64,000 nt of DNA, taken from assembly GCF_041381155.1 (NCBI RefSeq), contig NC_091145.1:41753697-41817696 (forward strand), in the 5' to 3' direction. This DNA comes from Argopecten irradians (lineage: Eukaryota; Mollusca; Bivalvia; Pectinida; Pectinidae). Under the pieces are notes generated by a model. The model was not told the origin of the DNA. It was given only the letters and a program-made list of their open reading frames with translations, and made no database searches. Below are positions 1 to 12,453 of this stretch, in pieces. A program made the translations under genes and the position numbers. How positions within the stretch are numbered: the stretch's first letter is position 1; each line of letters begins with the position of its first letter.

Positions 1-3000
1 ACAATAATACCAACAAATTACCGTTATTATTGTAATAAACAACCACAACCTACAACAACAATAATACCACAAATTACCGTTATTATTGTAATAAACAACC
101 ACAACCTACAACAACAATAATACCAACAAATTACCGTTATTATTGTAATAAACAACCACAACCTACTACAACAATTACCGTTATTATTGTAATACCAACC
201 AAATACAACAATAATACCAAATACCGTTATTATTGTAATAAACAACCACAACCTACTACAACAATAATACCAACAAATTACCGTTATTATTGTAATAAAC
301 AACCACAACCTACAACAACAATAATACCAACAAATTACCGTTATTATTGTAATAAACAATCACAACCTACTACAACAATAATACCAACAAATTACCGTTA
401 TTATTGTAATAAACAACCACAACCTACTACAACAATAATACCAACAAATTACCGTTATTATTGTAATAAACAATCACAACCTACTACAACAATAATACCA
501 ACAAATTACCGTTATTATTGTAATAAAAACCACAAACACCTACTACAACAATAATACCAACAAATTACCGTTATTATTGTAATAAACAACCACAACCTAC
601 TACAACAATAATACCAACAAATTACCGTTATTATTGTAATAAACAACACAACCTACTACAACAATAATACCAACAAATTACCGTTATTATTGTAATAAAC
701 AACCACAACCTACTACAACAATAATACCAACAAATTACCGTTATTATTGTAATAAACAACCACAACCTATACAACAATAATACCAACAAATTACCGTTAT
801 TATTGTAATAAACAACACAACCTACTACAACAATAATACCAACAAATTACCGTTATTATTGTAATAAACAACCACAACCTACTACAACAATAATACCAAC
901 AAATTACCGTTATTATTGTAATAAACAACCACAACCTACTACAACAATAATACACCAACAAATTACCGTTATTATTGTAATAAACAACCACAACCTACAC
1001 AACAATAATACCAACAAATTACCGTTATTATTGTAATATAAACAACACAACCTACTACAACAATAATACCAACAAATTACCGTTATTATTGTAATAAACA
1101 ACCACAACCTACTACAACAATAATACCAACAAATTACCGTTATTATTGTAATAAACAACCACAACCTACTACAACAATAATACCAACAAATTACCGTTAT
1201 TATTGTAATAAACAACCACAACCTACACTAACAATATATAATACAACAATAATACCAACAAATTACCGTTATTATTGTAATAAACAACCACAACCTACTA
1301 CAACAATAATACCAACAAATTACCGTTATTATTGTAATAAACAACCACAACCTACTACAACAATAATACCAACAAATTACCGTTATTATTTGTAATAAAC
1401 AACCACAACCTACTACAACAATAATACCAACCAAATTACCGTTATTATTGTATAAACAACCACAACCTACTACAACAATAATACCAACCAAATTACCGTT
1501 ATTATTGTAATAAACAACCACAACCTACTACAACAATAATACCAACAAATTACCGTTATTATTGTAATAAACAACCACAACCTACTACAACAATAATACC
1601 AACAAATTACCGTTATTATTGTAATAAACAACCACAACCTACTACAACAATAATACCAACCAAATTACCGTTATTATTGTAATAAACAACCACAACCTAC
1701 TACAACAATAATACCAACAAATTACCGTTATTATTGTAATAAACAACCACAACCTACAACAACAATAATACCAACAAATTACCGTTATTATTGTAATAAA
1801 CAACCACAACCTACTACAACAATAATACCAACAAATTACCGTTATTATTGTAATAAACAACCACAACTACTACAACAATAATACCACAAATTACCGTTAT
1901 TATTGTAATAACAACACAACCTACTACAACAATAATACCAACAAATTACCGTTATTATTGTAATAAACAACCACAACCTACTACAACAATAATACCAACA
2001 AATTACCGTTATTATTGTAATAAACAACCACAACCTACTACAACAATAATACCAACAAATTACCGTTATTATTGTAATAAACAACCAACCTACTACAACA
2101 ATAATACCAACAAATTACCGTTATTATTGTAATAAACAACCACAACCTACTACAACAATAATACCAACAAATTACCGTTATTATTGTAATAAACAACCAC
2201 AACCTACTACAACAATAATACCAACAAATTACCGTTATTATTGTAATAAACAACCACAACCTACTACAACAATAATACCAACAAATTACCGTTATTATTG
2301 TAATAAACAACCACAACCTACTACAACAATAATACCAACCAAATTACCGTTATTATTGTAATAACCACAACCTACTACAACAATAATACCAACAAATTAC
2401 CGTTATTATTGTAATAAACAACCACAACCTACAACAACAATAATACCAACAAATTACCGTTATTATTGTAATAACCACAACCTACTACAACAATAATACC
2501 AACAAATTACCGTTATTATTGTAATAAACAACCACAACCTACTACAACAATAATACCAACAAATTACCGTTATTATTGTAATAAACAACCACAACCTACT
2601 ACAACAATAATACCAACAAATTACCGTTATTATTGTAATAAACAACCACAACCTACTACAACAATAATACCAACAAATTACCGTTATTATTGTAATAACC
2701 ACAACCTACTACAACAATAATACCAACAACAAATTACCGTTAATATTGTAATAAACAACCACAACCTACACTACAACAATAATACCAACAAATTACCGTT
2801 ATTATTGTAATAACAACCACAACCTACTACAACAATAATACCAACAAATTACCGTTATTATTGTAATAAACAACAACCTACTACAACAACAATAATACCA
2901 ACAAATTACCGTTATTATTGTAATAAACAACACAACCTACTACAACAATAATACCAACAAATTACCGTTATTATTGTAATAAACAACCACAACCTACTAC

Positions 3001-3420
3001 AACAATAATACCAACAAATTACCGTTATTATTGTAATAAACAACACAACCTACTACAACAATAATACCAACAAATTACCGTTATTATTGTAATAAACAAC
3101 CACAACCTACTACAACAATAATACCAACAAATTACCGTTATTATTGTAATAAAACCACAACCTACTACAACAATAATACCAACAAATTACCGTTATTATT
3201 GTAATAAACAACCACAACCTACTACAACAATAATACCAACAAATTACCGTTATTATTGTAATAAACAATCACAACCTACTACAACAATAATACCAACAAA
3301 TTACCGTTATTATTGTAATTAACAACCACAACCTACTACAACAATGATACCAACAAATTACCGTTATTATTGTAATAAACAACCACAACCTACTACAACA
3401 ATAATACCAACCAAATTACC
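1..3420. repeat. 57-bp tandem array (about 59 copies), open at the left edge
   Basis: A 57-bp unit is repeated almost without interruption from base 1 to about 3420, with one- to five-base indels in some copies. Each unit holds an inverted pair (ACAATAATA ... TTATTATTG) around a ~13-base centre, so every unit can fold into a short hairpin. Because 57 is 19 codons, the minus strand shows long fake open frames made of a repeated 19-residue peptide. I do not regard these as genes. The array runs off the left edge, so its true length is unknown. The units are very alike, which suggests recent amplification or homogenisation. Confidence 0.97.
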
Positions 3421-4040
3421 GCTATTTCACAGAAACTGCTGAAGGGATCTGTCTCAAATTTCATTTGCAGGTTTCCTTATGGGTATAATTGTGCATTTTG
3501 CATTTTTGGACCGATTTGTAAACAAGATGGACTACAATCCGCCATCTTGGATTTTGATTATTTAAGGCACAACTAGGGCACTTGTCTGATATATACAGAA
3601 AGTTTCATGGATCTGTGTTGAATGGTTTTGGAGTTATAGCCCGGAATACAAAAAGATACAGTAATTTAGTATTTTTCAATGGTTACAGAAAAACACCTAA
3701 CATGGAAGGTCCGCAATAACAAAAGGCATAACTAGAGCACCTGTCTGATATATTTAGATAATACTTTGAGCTGCATTGAACGGTTTTGGCCCGGAAACAA
3801 AAAGAAACAGTAATTTAGTATTTTTGATTAAGTTTCCATGGTAACGAAAAATATTCCAAACTTTGAAGATCCACACTAGCAAATAACACAACAGGGCACT
3901 TTTCTCATGTATACAGACAGTTTCAATGAGCTGTGGTGAACGGTTTTTGGGTTACAGCCCGGAAATGAATCTCAGATGAACGGACGGACGGACGGATCCA
4001 AAAACAATGTCTCCGCCAACGCGTTTTGCGGGGGATAATA
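3421..4040 (+). repeat. dispersed mollusc-type repeat ending in a GGAC run
   Basis: After the array comes about 620 bp with an internal ~160-bp sub-repeat. The phrase 'tctgatatatacagaaagtt', followed by a Tgaacggtttt-like string and 'agcccggaa', recurs near 3580, 3745 and 3910. It ends in ACGGACGGACGGACGGA and then 'gcgggggataata'. This end structure resembles non-autonomous dispersed repeats that I recall from bivalve genomes, but I cannot assign a family. There is no coding potential. Confidence 0.55.
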
Positions 4041-4410
4041 ACCACATTTGATGATTAAGAGAAAATATCCTTTCACATGTAAATAGGAAGGGTATGGATG
4101 CTACTACATTCTATCCTAGTGATCCCTCGGGATCACGATATGTTGAAAAACCTCAGGTATTACCATTGTGTGACCCCGGGTAGAATATGCCAACCCTTCC
4201 TATAAATATATGAAAAAGTATAATTTTTAAGTTATATAACTATATGTGTCTTAATTGAGTGAATATGTTTACATGTTAAATTTTCTTCAGTAATCTATTA
4301 AAAACCATAAGGCTTGATGAGTTAAGCTGTGCTGCCTTATAATCATAAGTTACAACACAAAATTGATGCACGGCACACTTCTTGGTTTTAGGTTTTTAAT
4401 GTTTTGAAAA

Positions 4411-4558
4411 TAGAAATCACACACTCGTAAAACTATAGAAATATCAATTGAAATTAGAAATCACACCCTAGTAAATCTATAGAAATATCAACTGAAATTA
4501 GAAATCACACACTAGTAATTAAAACTATAGAAATATCAATTGAAATTAGAAATCACAG
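4411..4558. repeat. short tandem repeat, 3 copies of ~46-51 bp
   Basis: The phrase 'gaaatcacacactagtaa' followed by 'actatagaaatatcaattga' occurs three times with a partial fourth. It lies just beyond the stop codon of the secreted-protein gene, so it may be in that gene's 3' UTR or flank. The rest of 4041-4591 is AT-rich sequence with no feature I can support. Confidence 0.7.
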
Positions 4559-4591
4559 TTTGTCTTCATGCTCTGACTACAGGTACCCATT

Positions 4592-6593
4592 TCACTGCAT
4601 TGTAGATGTAATTAAAATGACTTTAGGCAGTTCTGCCAGAAATTGTTTTCAGCTCTTGTTTGTACTTGCAAAATCAAAACCTATAGATTGTAAGTATTGT
4701 AATTCTCAAAATCATATAATAAAACACCTCTTACGATATACAGTATATGATTTTAAGATATTACATTTTGGTCGGTTCGTTATCTGCTTCAGTTGTTTAA
4801 TCAAAATAAATATATATATATTTTTAATTTTAAGCAATACCAGTTTCCCTTATCGCATAGTCTAATCTAAGGTAATTCCGACTTTGTGAAGCTGTAGATT
4901 AAATCGTTGATATACCATTTCGATAGCGTAATAACGAGTTCACTTACGATGAAGTAGTTTAGGGATAATGTTGACGTCCTTTCTGATATATTGAGAGAGG
5001 GTGTTGGACTGGGCCGCGGCCAATATCGACCTTAACACTCCCTTGTACTCGTCAGGCAGGCTGTGGTACGCGTGACTGGACTCTAAACCAGCCAGGTAGT
5101 TGGCAGGTTTCGACCTCTTAGACCTTATCTAGAAACAGCACCACAATTATCTACAGCTAAACAGAAATCTGTGATATGACCGTTTAGATTTTTTAATTTA
5201 CTTTCACAGCAAGGATGTGTATATATAATAATAATTAAGAACATCATACTTACATTTGTATGTGGTGTCTCTGTAGAGGTGAAGGCTGTGGCCATTTGAG
5301 CTTGCTGTAATGTTATCATGCTTTCGTGTGTCAGGACCTATTACAAGGATTTAAACATCTTCAGAAATAATCCTTTTTCACTCAAAGATTCGTCAAAGAA
5401 GATTGACAATAATTTTTACAGGCAATAATTTACAAAGCAATATATTTGATTATGTACTAATGAAGTAACAGAACAAAAATATACCAGGTATGTCTAATCA
5501 ACAGAAAAAGCATTTTATATTAACTCACCTCCAGCATGTAATCTTCTAAATTATGGGCGGCATCAACGGGTAAATCTGTATGTAAAATAGTTATTTACAA
5601 TGGATTGAATTAACATTATGTCAAAAAAGGAGTTGAAGAATCTTTACGGCTTGCTTATCTTACCAAATATTCATTCTTAGCTCCCTCTGTGTAACATGGT
5701 ATCACTGATAGAACAATTACGCAATCATGTAAAAATACAAAAAAAAAAAAAAAAAACGTCGTATGAATGATGACAAACATTTCCAATTGTTTGTCCATGG
5801 AAAACAAAGGGCTGTCCACCTGCCCAATTCTGTGTGAGTTTATACGGAAGTTATACCGCACACATTATCATTTCATTGTGGTCTAAAGGAGCCCTATCAA
5901 GTTACTTAAGCTTTATTAGAGCTTTAATCTTCTGTTAACATTAATGGATGTCTGTGCAACATTTTCTGGAAATGACGTCGAAAGTTATTGATGGTTTAAA
6001 GTAGGTTTAAGTATCGATTAAATTTTAATAGAGCTTAGTTAGAACAACCAGCACTGGGTGTCCAACAACCGGCCCTGAATGTCCAACAACCGGTCCTGTC
6101 CAACAACCGGCCCTGAGTGTCCAACAACCGGCCCTGAGTGTCCAACAACCGGCCCTGTCCAACAACCGGCCCTGAGTGTCCAACAACCGGCCCTGGTGCC
6201 CAACAACGACCCTGAGTGTCCAACAACCGGCCCTGGGTGTCCAACAACCAGCCCCGGGTGTCCAACAACCGGTCCTGAGTGTCCAATAACCAGCCCTGTG
6301 TGTCCAACAACCATCCCTGAGTGTCCAACAATCGGCCCAACTCTGTTTGACATGATATAATACTTACGATTAATGAGGTTTAAGACAGATGAGAAGCCGA
6401 TCTTATCAATGCAGCCTGTAAGCTGGCCTGTCTTGGCAAATGATGCTATGTCCACCGTCAACTGTTGTAGTTCTGGGGACAGTGCCTGGTAAGCCGCATC
6501 GTCGTGTAGCAGGCTTAGGATTGACTGGAGGTCATTGTGTACATTGGCGTAGGTCAAGGTTAAAAGCAAGGTCAAGCCGACAACATATCGCAT
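4592..6593 (-). CDS. small secreted protein with duplicated exon module (5 coding exons, 192 aa)
   Basis: I do not recognise the family. Coding exons in transcript order are 6368-6593, 5529-5575, 5254-5337, 4948-5128 and 4592-4632 (last exon less sure). All have AG/GT borders and phases that agree. The protein starts with a signal peptide (MRYVVGLTLLLTLTYA, cleavage expected after the final A), so it is probably secreted. Exons 1 and 4 encode related ~45-residue modules: 'AYQALSPELQQL...CIDKIGFSSVLNLIN' and 'AYHSLPDEYKGVL...YIRKDVNIIPKLLH'. Both end in phase 1 at a ...ATC|GTAAGT donor. The following exons 2 and 5 both start with a related 'H/Q-LP' stretch, so a two-exon unit seems to have been duplicated. 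Exon 4 opens with IRSKRSK, a possible furin-type site that would split the precursor. The ATG is preceded by TTTTAG|ACAACC, so an upstream non-coding exon is likely. Confidence 0.72.
6045..6340. repeat. 21-bp minisatellite in intron 1 of the secreted-protein gene
   Basis: About 14 copies of a unit like CCAACAACCGGCCCTGAGTGT, with shortened variants of 15-18 bp, lie about 30 bp inside the intron that follows the first coding exon. Long open frames on both strands here are products of the repeat. Unlike the amidase arrays, this one does not contain the splice donor. Confidence 0.93.
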
Positions 6594-6949
6594 GGTTGTC
6601 TAAAACAATGAAAATGTACATGATACAAAAGGATTATACATGTTCAAATGACAAGATGGGAAGGTGTGAAAAAGGTGTGAAGCAAATCGAAGACTTGGGG
6701 AAATGGGAAGATGTAGATAAATGTGGAAAGGTGTTCATTCATTCAATATTTAATTTATCTTAGAGAGATACAAATAATAAATTGTTCCGTTATAAAAGTT
6801 TATGAATTTCAATAACAAAAAAGAAGGCATACATTGACGCCTACACGTCGCAAAACGTTAATCCTTTGTTTGATACAGTAGAGGATAAGTACACATGTGA
6901 TGCTGCTCTTACGTAGCGTGAAGCCATTTTGAAATGTTTCCTCTATGTC

Positions 6950-7148
6950 CTTTATATCACTTGCGTTGTCCGAATAGAATCCGTACAAAACCTTTATCTG
7001 GCAGACTGTCTAGAAGTACGAAACATTCAATGCCACAAATATCAAAGACATCAGTCGTGAATTTGTCTCTTAAAGAATGAGTGGCATGACACTGTGTCAA
7101 ACAATGTCTTATGATGTCAGTCCGCCCTTTTCCACATTTGGAACACAA
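6950..7148 (-). mobile_element. LINE 3' fragment (reverse transcriptase C-terminal zinc-knuckle region)
   Basis: The minus strand encodes CSKCGKG followed by 'IIRHCLTQCHATHSLRDKF'. This C-x2-C...H-x4-C pattern followed by an arginine-rich stretch is typical of the C-terminal tail of non-LTR retrotransposon ORF2 proteins. Only about 60 residues remain, with no RT core next to them, so it is a truncated relic inside the probable 5' UTR intron of the secreted-protein gene. The surrounding 6608-7887 has no other supported feature. Confidence 0.5.
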
Positions 7149-7887
7149 TTGAAAAATGTGGAAAGGAAATCGATATCATGGAGAAATAGGAAGATATAGA
7201 AAAGAGCGGGAAAGTGTGAAATGTGAGAAAATCGAAAAGTGGGCAGAGAAGGCGAAACGAAGCAGGATCCAAAATGTAAATGAGTTATTTGCAGAAAAAC
7301 CTTGGGAATGATGATGTGAGAATGGTAACATAAGAGAAGTTGAATTCAGCAGAGACATTAATCTCCTAAGAAGTGGACAATTACAGATGTCCTCCAGACG
7401 TCCTTGTATGCAAGGCGTAGAGTTATACAAGAAAACATAACAAGAATATATCGCAGTCTCTCCCAGAACACGCACCTCGCACTTCACACATACAACACAC
7501 CACATCCACGGGATGCCGTCCTTATTGGCCCTGGCTATCAATAGGACGTCAATAAAAATAAATTCGTAACATTGCGTTTCATGTACCATTTTCACCTTAA
7601 ACTTTCGAATGCTGTGTCCTAATGTTTGTCATTCCTCAAAACTCCGATATACAAACTAAAATATCAGACGACATCGATTCAGAAGTATGAAAGGATTGCC
7701 ATTTCCTTCACGCCATCGGATAAAACAGCACCAACCATAATACTAATGTAAATAAGATAGGACAAAATGTTTGAACTCGACAGACAAGGAGATAAGATAG
7801 ATTGGCATTGCATGATACATTGTAGTTACAAACAATATCATAACCCTTTGATATTACATCAATCTATGAGTGCTAATTACCACTTAC

Positions 7888-7960
7888 CTGTGTGTTTGTG
7901 GATGGTCGTCAGGTGTGACAGCTCAGTGATGTGTTACGGTGATTGTGTACTTCTCTGTCA
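7888..7960 (-). promoter_or_regulatory. candidate non-coding first exon and promoter of the secreted-protein gene
   Basis: Reading the minus strand, an ideal donor (ACACAG|GTAAGTGG, exon edge at 7888) lies about 1.3 kb upstream of the acceptor TTTTAG at 6600 that precedes the start codon. A TTTATA-like string (CTCTTTATACAGG) lies roughly 85-95 bases upstream of the donor. This arrangement fits a short non-coding exon 1 with its promoter near 7.97 kb. It is inference from splice consensus only. Confidence 0.35.
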
Positions 7961-8523
7961 TATTTCCTGTATAAAGAGCTCATTTTTCGGTGATGTCATC
8001 GACAACCTCGTCCTGGGACGATCTCACACTGATAAGCTTTTATCTCACTCAATAGTCAAAGTAAACACAGTTGTTTTGGATTCCGAGAGCTGGGAAGGGT
8101 ATTGGTATTGTTTATCTGTTAGGATCTCCATGCACGTATTATTGACACCTGTGTCTATTTCTGAACATTTTAGACAATAATAAGACAGTCGAGTCAGTAG
8201 TCTATGATTACTCAAACCTCAAATCCTACATACACAGATGGAATAACGACGCTGTAATCATCTATTTGGATGTTCCTTATCTCAATGTCAACATCTAGAA
8301 TAAAACAAGAAGTCACTATTCAGAAGTAAATGACATAACTAACCTTTGCCTAAATCAATCTATCGACACCCTGAACGTGGAAATTAAGAACATCAATGGT
8401 GAAACACAAGGACCAAGGTTTTCACAGGATATAATAAAGTGTCAAAAAAAGAAGAACAAGAAAATCAAATATAAAAAGACTGGTCTTTATATAAAGATGG
8501 TATCCACCTAGGCCAAATCCTGA

Positions 8524-9430
8524 TTGATCTTTGGTCTACTAAAATCAAACGTTTGTTGGATAGACTCTGCGAGTAACCACTGTGAATTAACTATGGCTGC
8601 AAAGGGTGCATCGTTACAGTCACGAGTTGATAAGAGACCAAGGCGTGGCAGTGAGACCTGCACAAACTGCGACAAGGATTTAACTGAATCAACCCCTTAT
8701 ACGAGCTGCACAATTTGTGAGATGAACTTTTGCCTAAAAGCTGCTTTCATGTGGAGTTGTCATCATTGTAAAACCACCTTCCCAAATCTCCATAGTATGA
8801 AAAATACGCTAGACAGGCCAGACACCAATACTACCACCAGTTTTGATTCCCTGCAGAACCAAATGAACCAAATAGAAAACAAAATCCAGACACAGATCAA
8901 AGAAGAGATGTCACTAGTTAAAAAACAAATACAAACTGAAGTTAGAAAAAGACATCAAATTAGAGGTTCAAAACGAAGTGAAAAATCAGTTGCCAGACAA
9001 TCTATCTTAACAAGTCATGGAGAAAGTTAAAGAATTAGACGATCAAAAACAGCGTTCACTCAACGTAGTCGCCTTCAACCTCCCCGAATCAAACAAAACC
9101 ACAGGTGAACTAAGAAGAAAAGATGATATTAAAGCGTTAAAAATGATTTTTGAAGAATTGGAAGTTGCAGTAGGAATAGAAACAGTAATAAGGCTTGGTG
9201 AACAAAACCCAGATAGAACACGTCCGGTGAAAGATATATTAGACAACAAAAGAGGACGGTACGAACTCCTACAAAAAGCAAGAACTATCAGTTCAACGTG
9301 TACCGTTTACAAAAAAGTCATCATAGTTAAAGACCTAACTCTTAGGCAAAGATTTGAAAATAAGAAAATGAGAGAAGAGAAAAAACATCAACCTGTAAGA
9401 AAACAAACTCAACCACCAGAAAACAGATAA
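8524..9430 (+). pseudogene. LINE ORF1-like protein, zinc-finger plus coiled-coil, broken
   Basis: Two overlapping frames read as one former ORF1. The N-terminal part (8524-9030) has a PHD-like cysteine set (CTNCDKDL..., CTICEMNFC, CHHCKTTF), then a Q/N/K-rich coiled coil (NQMNQIENKIQTQIKEE). The second frame (9017-9430) begins MEKVKELDDQ and continues 'RSLNVVAFNLPES', the start of the RNA-binding fold common in LINE ORF1 proteins, ending in a lysine-rich tail. A frame change at about 9020 separates them. PHD-type ORF1s are known in CR1-like elements. Confidence 0.7.
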
Positions 9431-9591
9431 AACTCCACGATTTCTGTACCTACAACAGAAAACGCACATTATCAAAATGCATCATCGCTAATAGGTAGCC
9501 CAATCTCAACAGGCGAAAACTCAACTTGGATATACTCCGACAACTATCATAACTCCACGAGCATAGACACTTCCAGTGTAGGCAATAGAGA

Positions 9592-10988
9592 TTGCTCTGT
9601 GGCCCCATTGGAAGAAAGTGTGACGGATATAAGGGCCATCCAAGGACAACCTCAGAGGGTAGATGCAACAGACACCTCACATGTGCTGAATCATTACCCA
9701 TAAACAATTTTACCCATTTTAACCTAGGCGTAAATAGGACTGTTTTAAATGTGTCAAATGGAGATCAAACTAAATTCCTGCAAGTACTATATACCAACGC
9801 TGATGGTCTACTAAATAAGATGGATGAACTGGAAAATACAATTACCGACAGTTATGACATAATCGCAATAACTGAAGTACTCCCCAAAAATAGGACTAAT
9901 TTTCAAATACAGCTGTCTGAATACCAACTATCAGGCTTCAATCTACACATGAAACCAATCGAACACTATCAAGGACGTGGCATATGTATATACACTAAGT
10001 CTGAATTAGACGCCTCTAATTCCGACTGGCTAATTCTTCAATTTGTACAGAAGTCCAAGCCATGAAAATTGTATAGAAGAATTAGAATAAATTACAGCAT
10101 CTAAATAACCACCATTACACATTCAGGGCTATCGTGGGTGATTTCAACATAAAAGAGATTGATTGGGAGAACACAACTACCAGCACTGGTCAAACCCATC
10201 TGGCATCCAAATTCATAGAAATCGTACAAGACAACTACCTGTTCCAACATGTAAGGGAATACACGAGGATGAGAAACAATGATAGACCATCTATATTAGA
10301 TCTTGTCTTATCAAATGAAGAAAATCTCATAAGTGAAGTCAAAACGTCAATTTGAACGTTACCAACAGCGAAAGTAAACCAACCATGAACAAAAACTACA
10401 AAAAGGGGAACAATATCAAAATCAGAGAAAACATCAATGTTATTGACTGGAATCTGCTCCTTAGCAATAAATCCATATGTGATGCATGGGGTCTGTTTAC
10501 TGAAATCCTAAATAAAGAAATAGAAGAAAACGTACCAGGATGTAAACAGTCCAAAGAACATACAGAACACCATGGATGACTACAGAAGCAATGACAGCCA
10601 TTAGATCAAAAAGGAAACTATGGAAAAAATTCAGTACTGTAAAAACAATGCAAACTTTGAAAACTATCTAAGAGCGAAACATACATCAAGCGTAGAAGTA
10701 AGGAAAGCAAAGAAAGTGTTTGAGCAGGAGCTGGCTGAAAACATCAAGCAAAATCCCAAGGCATTCTGGAACTATGTACAATCCAAAACGAAACTAAAAG
10801 ACAAGATCGGTAACCTATCAACACCAACAGGAAAATTCATAACTAACAATCAAGAAAAAGCAGAAGAACTAAATAGATTTACTAAGGAAAACCTTTCATT
10901 CATCCCTGAGGTTCCAGCGAAGGACATTGAAAATAACCTCTCTTACCCTGAATATCACAGAAGAACTAGTCAAAAAACTTCTAAATAA
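9592..10988 (+). pseudogene. LINE ORF2 N-terminal half: AP endonuclease and linker, broken
   Basis: 9592-10065 contains the endonuclease start (LQVLYTNADGLLNKMDEL, then 'DIIAITEVLPKN'). 10134-10355 continues with GDFNIKEIDW, which carries the D-x-N catalytic motif, and then 'PSILDLVLSNEENLISEV'. 10352-10579 and 10620-10988 are the linker before the RT, with 'NPKAFWNYVQSKTK', a hallmark of CR1/Jockey ORF2. The pieces are in different frames and some catalytic segments between 10065 and 10134 are missing. Confidence 0.75.
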
Positions 10989-11039
10989 TACCAATCCAAC
11001 GATCGCGAAAACACAGGGACCTGACAACATCCATCCAAG

Positions 11040-12300
11040 ACTATTAAAAGAAACAGCTGACACTTAATCCAAGCCACTGTCAATTATATTTCAAAAATCC
11101 ATCGATGATGCGAAGGTACCAAAAATTTTGGAAAGAGGCTAACGTCACTGCCACTCACAAGAAAGGACCAAAAAAATCTAGTAGAAAATTACCGTCCCAT
11201 TAGCCTCACTTCAATAACATAAAAAATCATGGAAAACCTTGTGAGAGATGCCATCGTAAACCACATGGAAACTAACAACCTCTTTAGCGAATACCAAAAT
11301 GGCTTCCGAAAAGGAAATTCATGTGCAACCCAACTAATAGAAATGGTAGATAAGTGGACAGGAGAACTAGATAACAAAAATGATATTGACATCATCTACT
11401 TAGATTTCCAAAAAGCTTTCGATACTGTACCTCATCAGAGACTACTAAAAAATTATCAGGATACGGAATCACAGGAAATCTACTAAAATGGATTGAAGAC
11501 TTTCTAACTGACAGAAAACAACGAGTGGTATTAAATGGCGGAAATTCTGACTGGTCTTCCGTAACAAGTGGAATCCCTCAGGGGAGTGTACATCAATGAC
11601 CTACCAGAGGCTGTCGAAAACGCTGTTAGACTTTTTGCTGATGACACAAAACTTTTCTCTGTTGTCAATAATGTGAACGATCACCAAAAGCTACAAAGTG
11701 ACATAAACATTCTAATGAAATGGTCCAACGACTGGCAGCTGAAATTTAGGAACAAATAAACAAATTCCCGGGGACTATATCATGGATAATACATCAATCC
11801 AAACCAAATTCTAGGAGTGTTGAAAAGAAGCTTCAAATACTTAAACAATAGATCGTTCTGTAACCTTTATAAAGCCATGGTGAGACCACATCTGGAATAT
11901 GCATCTACCGTCTGGACAACAAATACAAAAAAAAAAAAAAAAAAAAAAAAAAGATAAAATCACACTTGAGAAAGTGCAGAGGCGTGCAACCAAACTCATC
12001 AAAAATATCCGAAACAAATCTTACCCAGAACGGCTACTCGATTTACGACTGCCAACCCCAGAATACAAACGTCTCAGGAGTGATATGGTGGAAGTATACA
12101 AAATTCTGAACGACATAGACAAATGTGATAAAAATTAATTACTTCCCCGAAGGCATACTCAAACAAGAGGTCACAGTAAAAAACTTGTGAAGGGACGTTC
12201 CAGACTAAACACCAGAAAAAATAGTTTCTCACAAAGAGTATTTAACCAATGGAACTCTCTACCTGAATATGTCATATCGTCAGAAACCAGTTTAAATCAA
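11040..12300 (+). pseudogene. LINE ORF2 C-terminal half: reverse transcriptase, broken
   Basis: 11229-11486 holds RT motifs 'NGFRKGNSCATQLIEMVDKW' and YLDFQKAFDTVPH (first catalytic Asp). 11568-11759 holds NDLPEAVENAVRLFADDTKLF with the FADD box. 11899-12138 holds KVQRRATKLI and 'LRLPTPEYKRLRSDMVEVYK'. Between 11486 and 11568 the SGIPQGS region is present but out of frame. A run of about 24 A residues at roughly 11930-11953 replaces conserved coding sequence ahead of KVQRRAT, which may be strand-slippage growth of a lysine codon tract. The copy cannot make an active enzyme. Confidence 0.85.
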
Positions 12301-12453
12301 GACTAAACAGCCATCGGAAATTCAAGCAAGAGAAGTTCAACCCTACCTGCTATGAGAACACACAACCGCCAAACAAAATGAACAATATTCAAATGGGTCA
12401 GAGATGCCTACGGCATATTGAAAGACCTCAACGCCAGTCAACAGGTATAACCA

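Larger units (their letters stand above)
8340..12442 (+). mobile_element. decayed CR1/Jockey-group non-LTR retrotransposon
   Basis: About 4.1 kb of LINE sequence on the plus strand with the expected order: ORF1-like protein (8524-9430), apurinic endonuclease (about 9720-10355), and reverse transcriptase with C-terminal region (about 10600-12300). ORF2 is broken into at least eight short frames, so the copy is dead. The 5' edge is uncertain; the 3' edge is where the 12454-12671 SINE sits. It shares motifs with the minus-strand LINE at 39.7-41.9 kb, including DFN-x-KEIDW in the endonuclease and RLR-x-DMVE-x-x-KI-x-N near the end, so the two belong to one family or close sister families. Confidence 0.88.

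Noticed and set aside
1-3420. Many long minus-strand ORFs of a repeated 19-residue peptide
   Set aside because: They follow from a 57-bp tandem unit without minus-strand stops; no exon structure or start context.
1-3420. CRISPR array
   Set aside because: Units are direct copies with no unique spacers, in eukaryotic sequence.
6079-6360. Plus-strand ORF of PTTGPEC-type repeats
   Set aside because: Product of the 21-bp intronic minisatellite, antisense to the secreted-protein gene.
7767-8180. 137-codon plus-strand ORF
   Set aside because: No domain, no splice partners, composition like random sequence; it overlaps the candidate promoter of the minus-strand gene.
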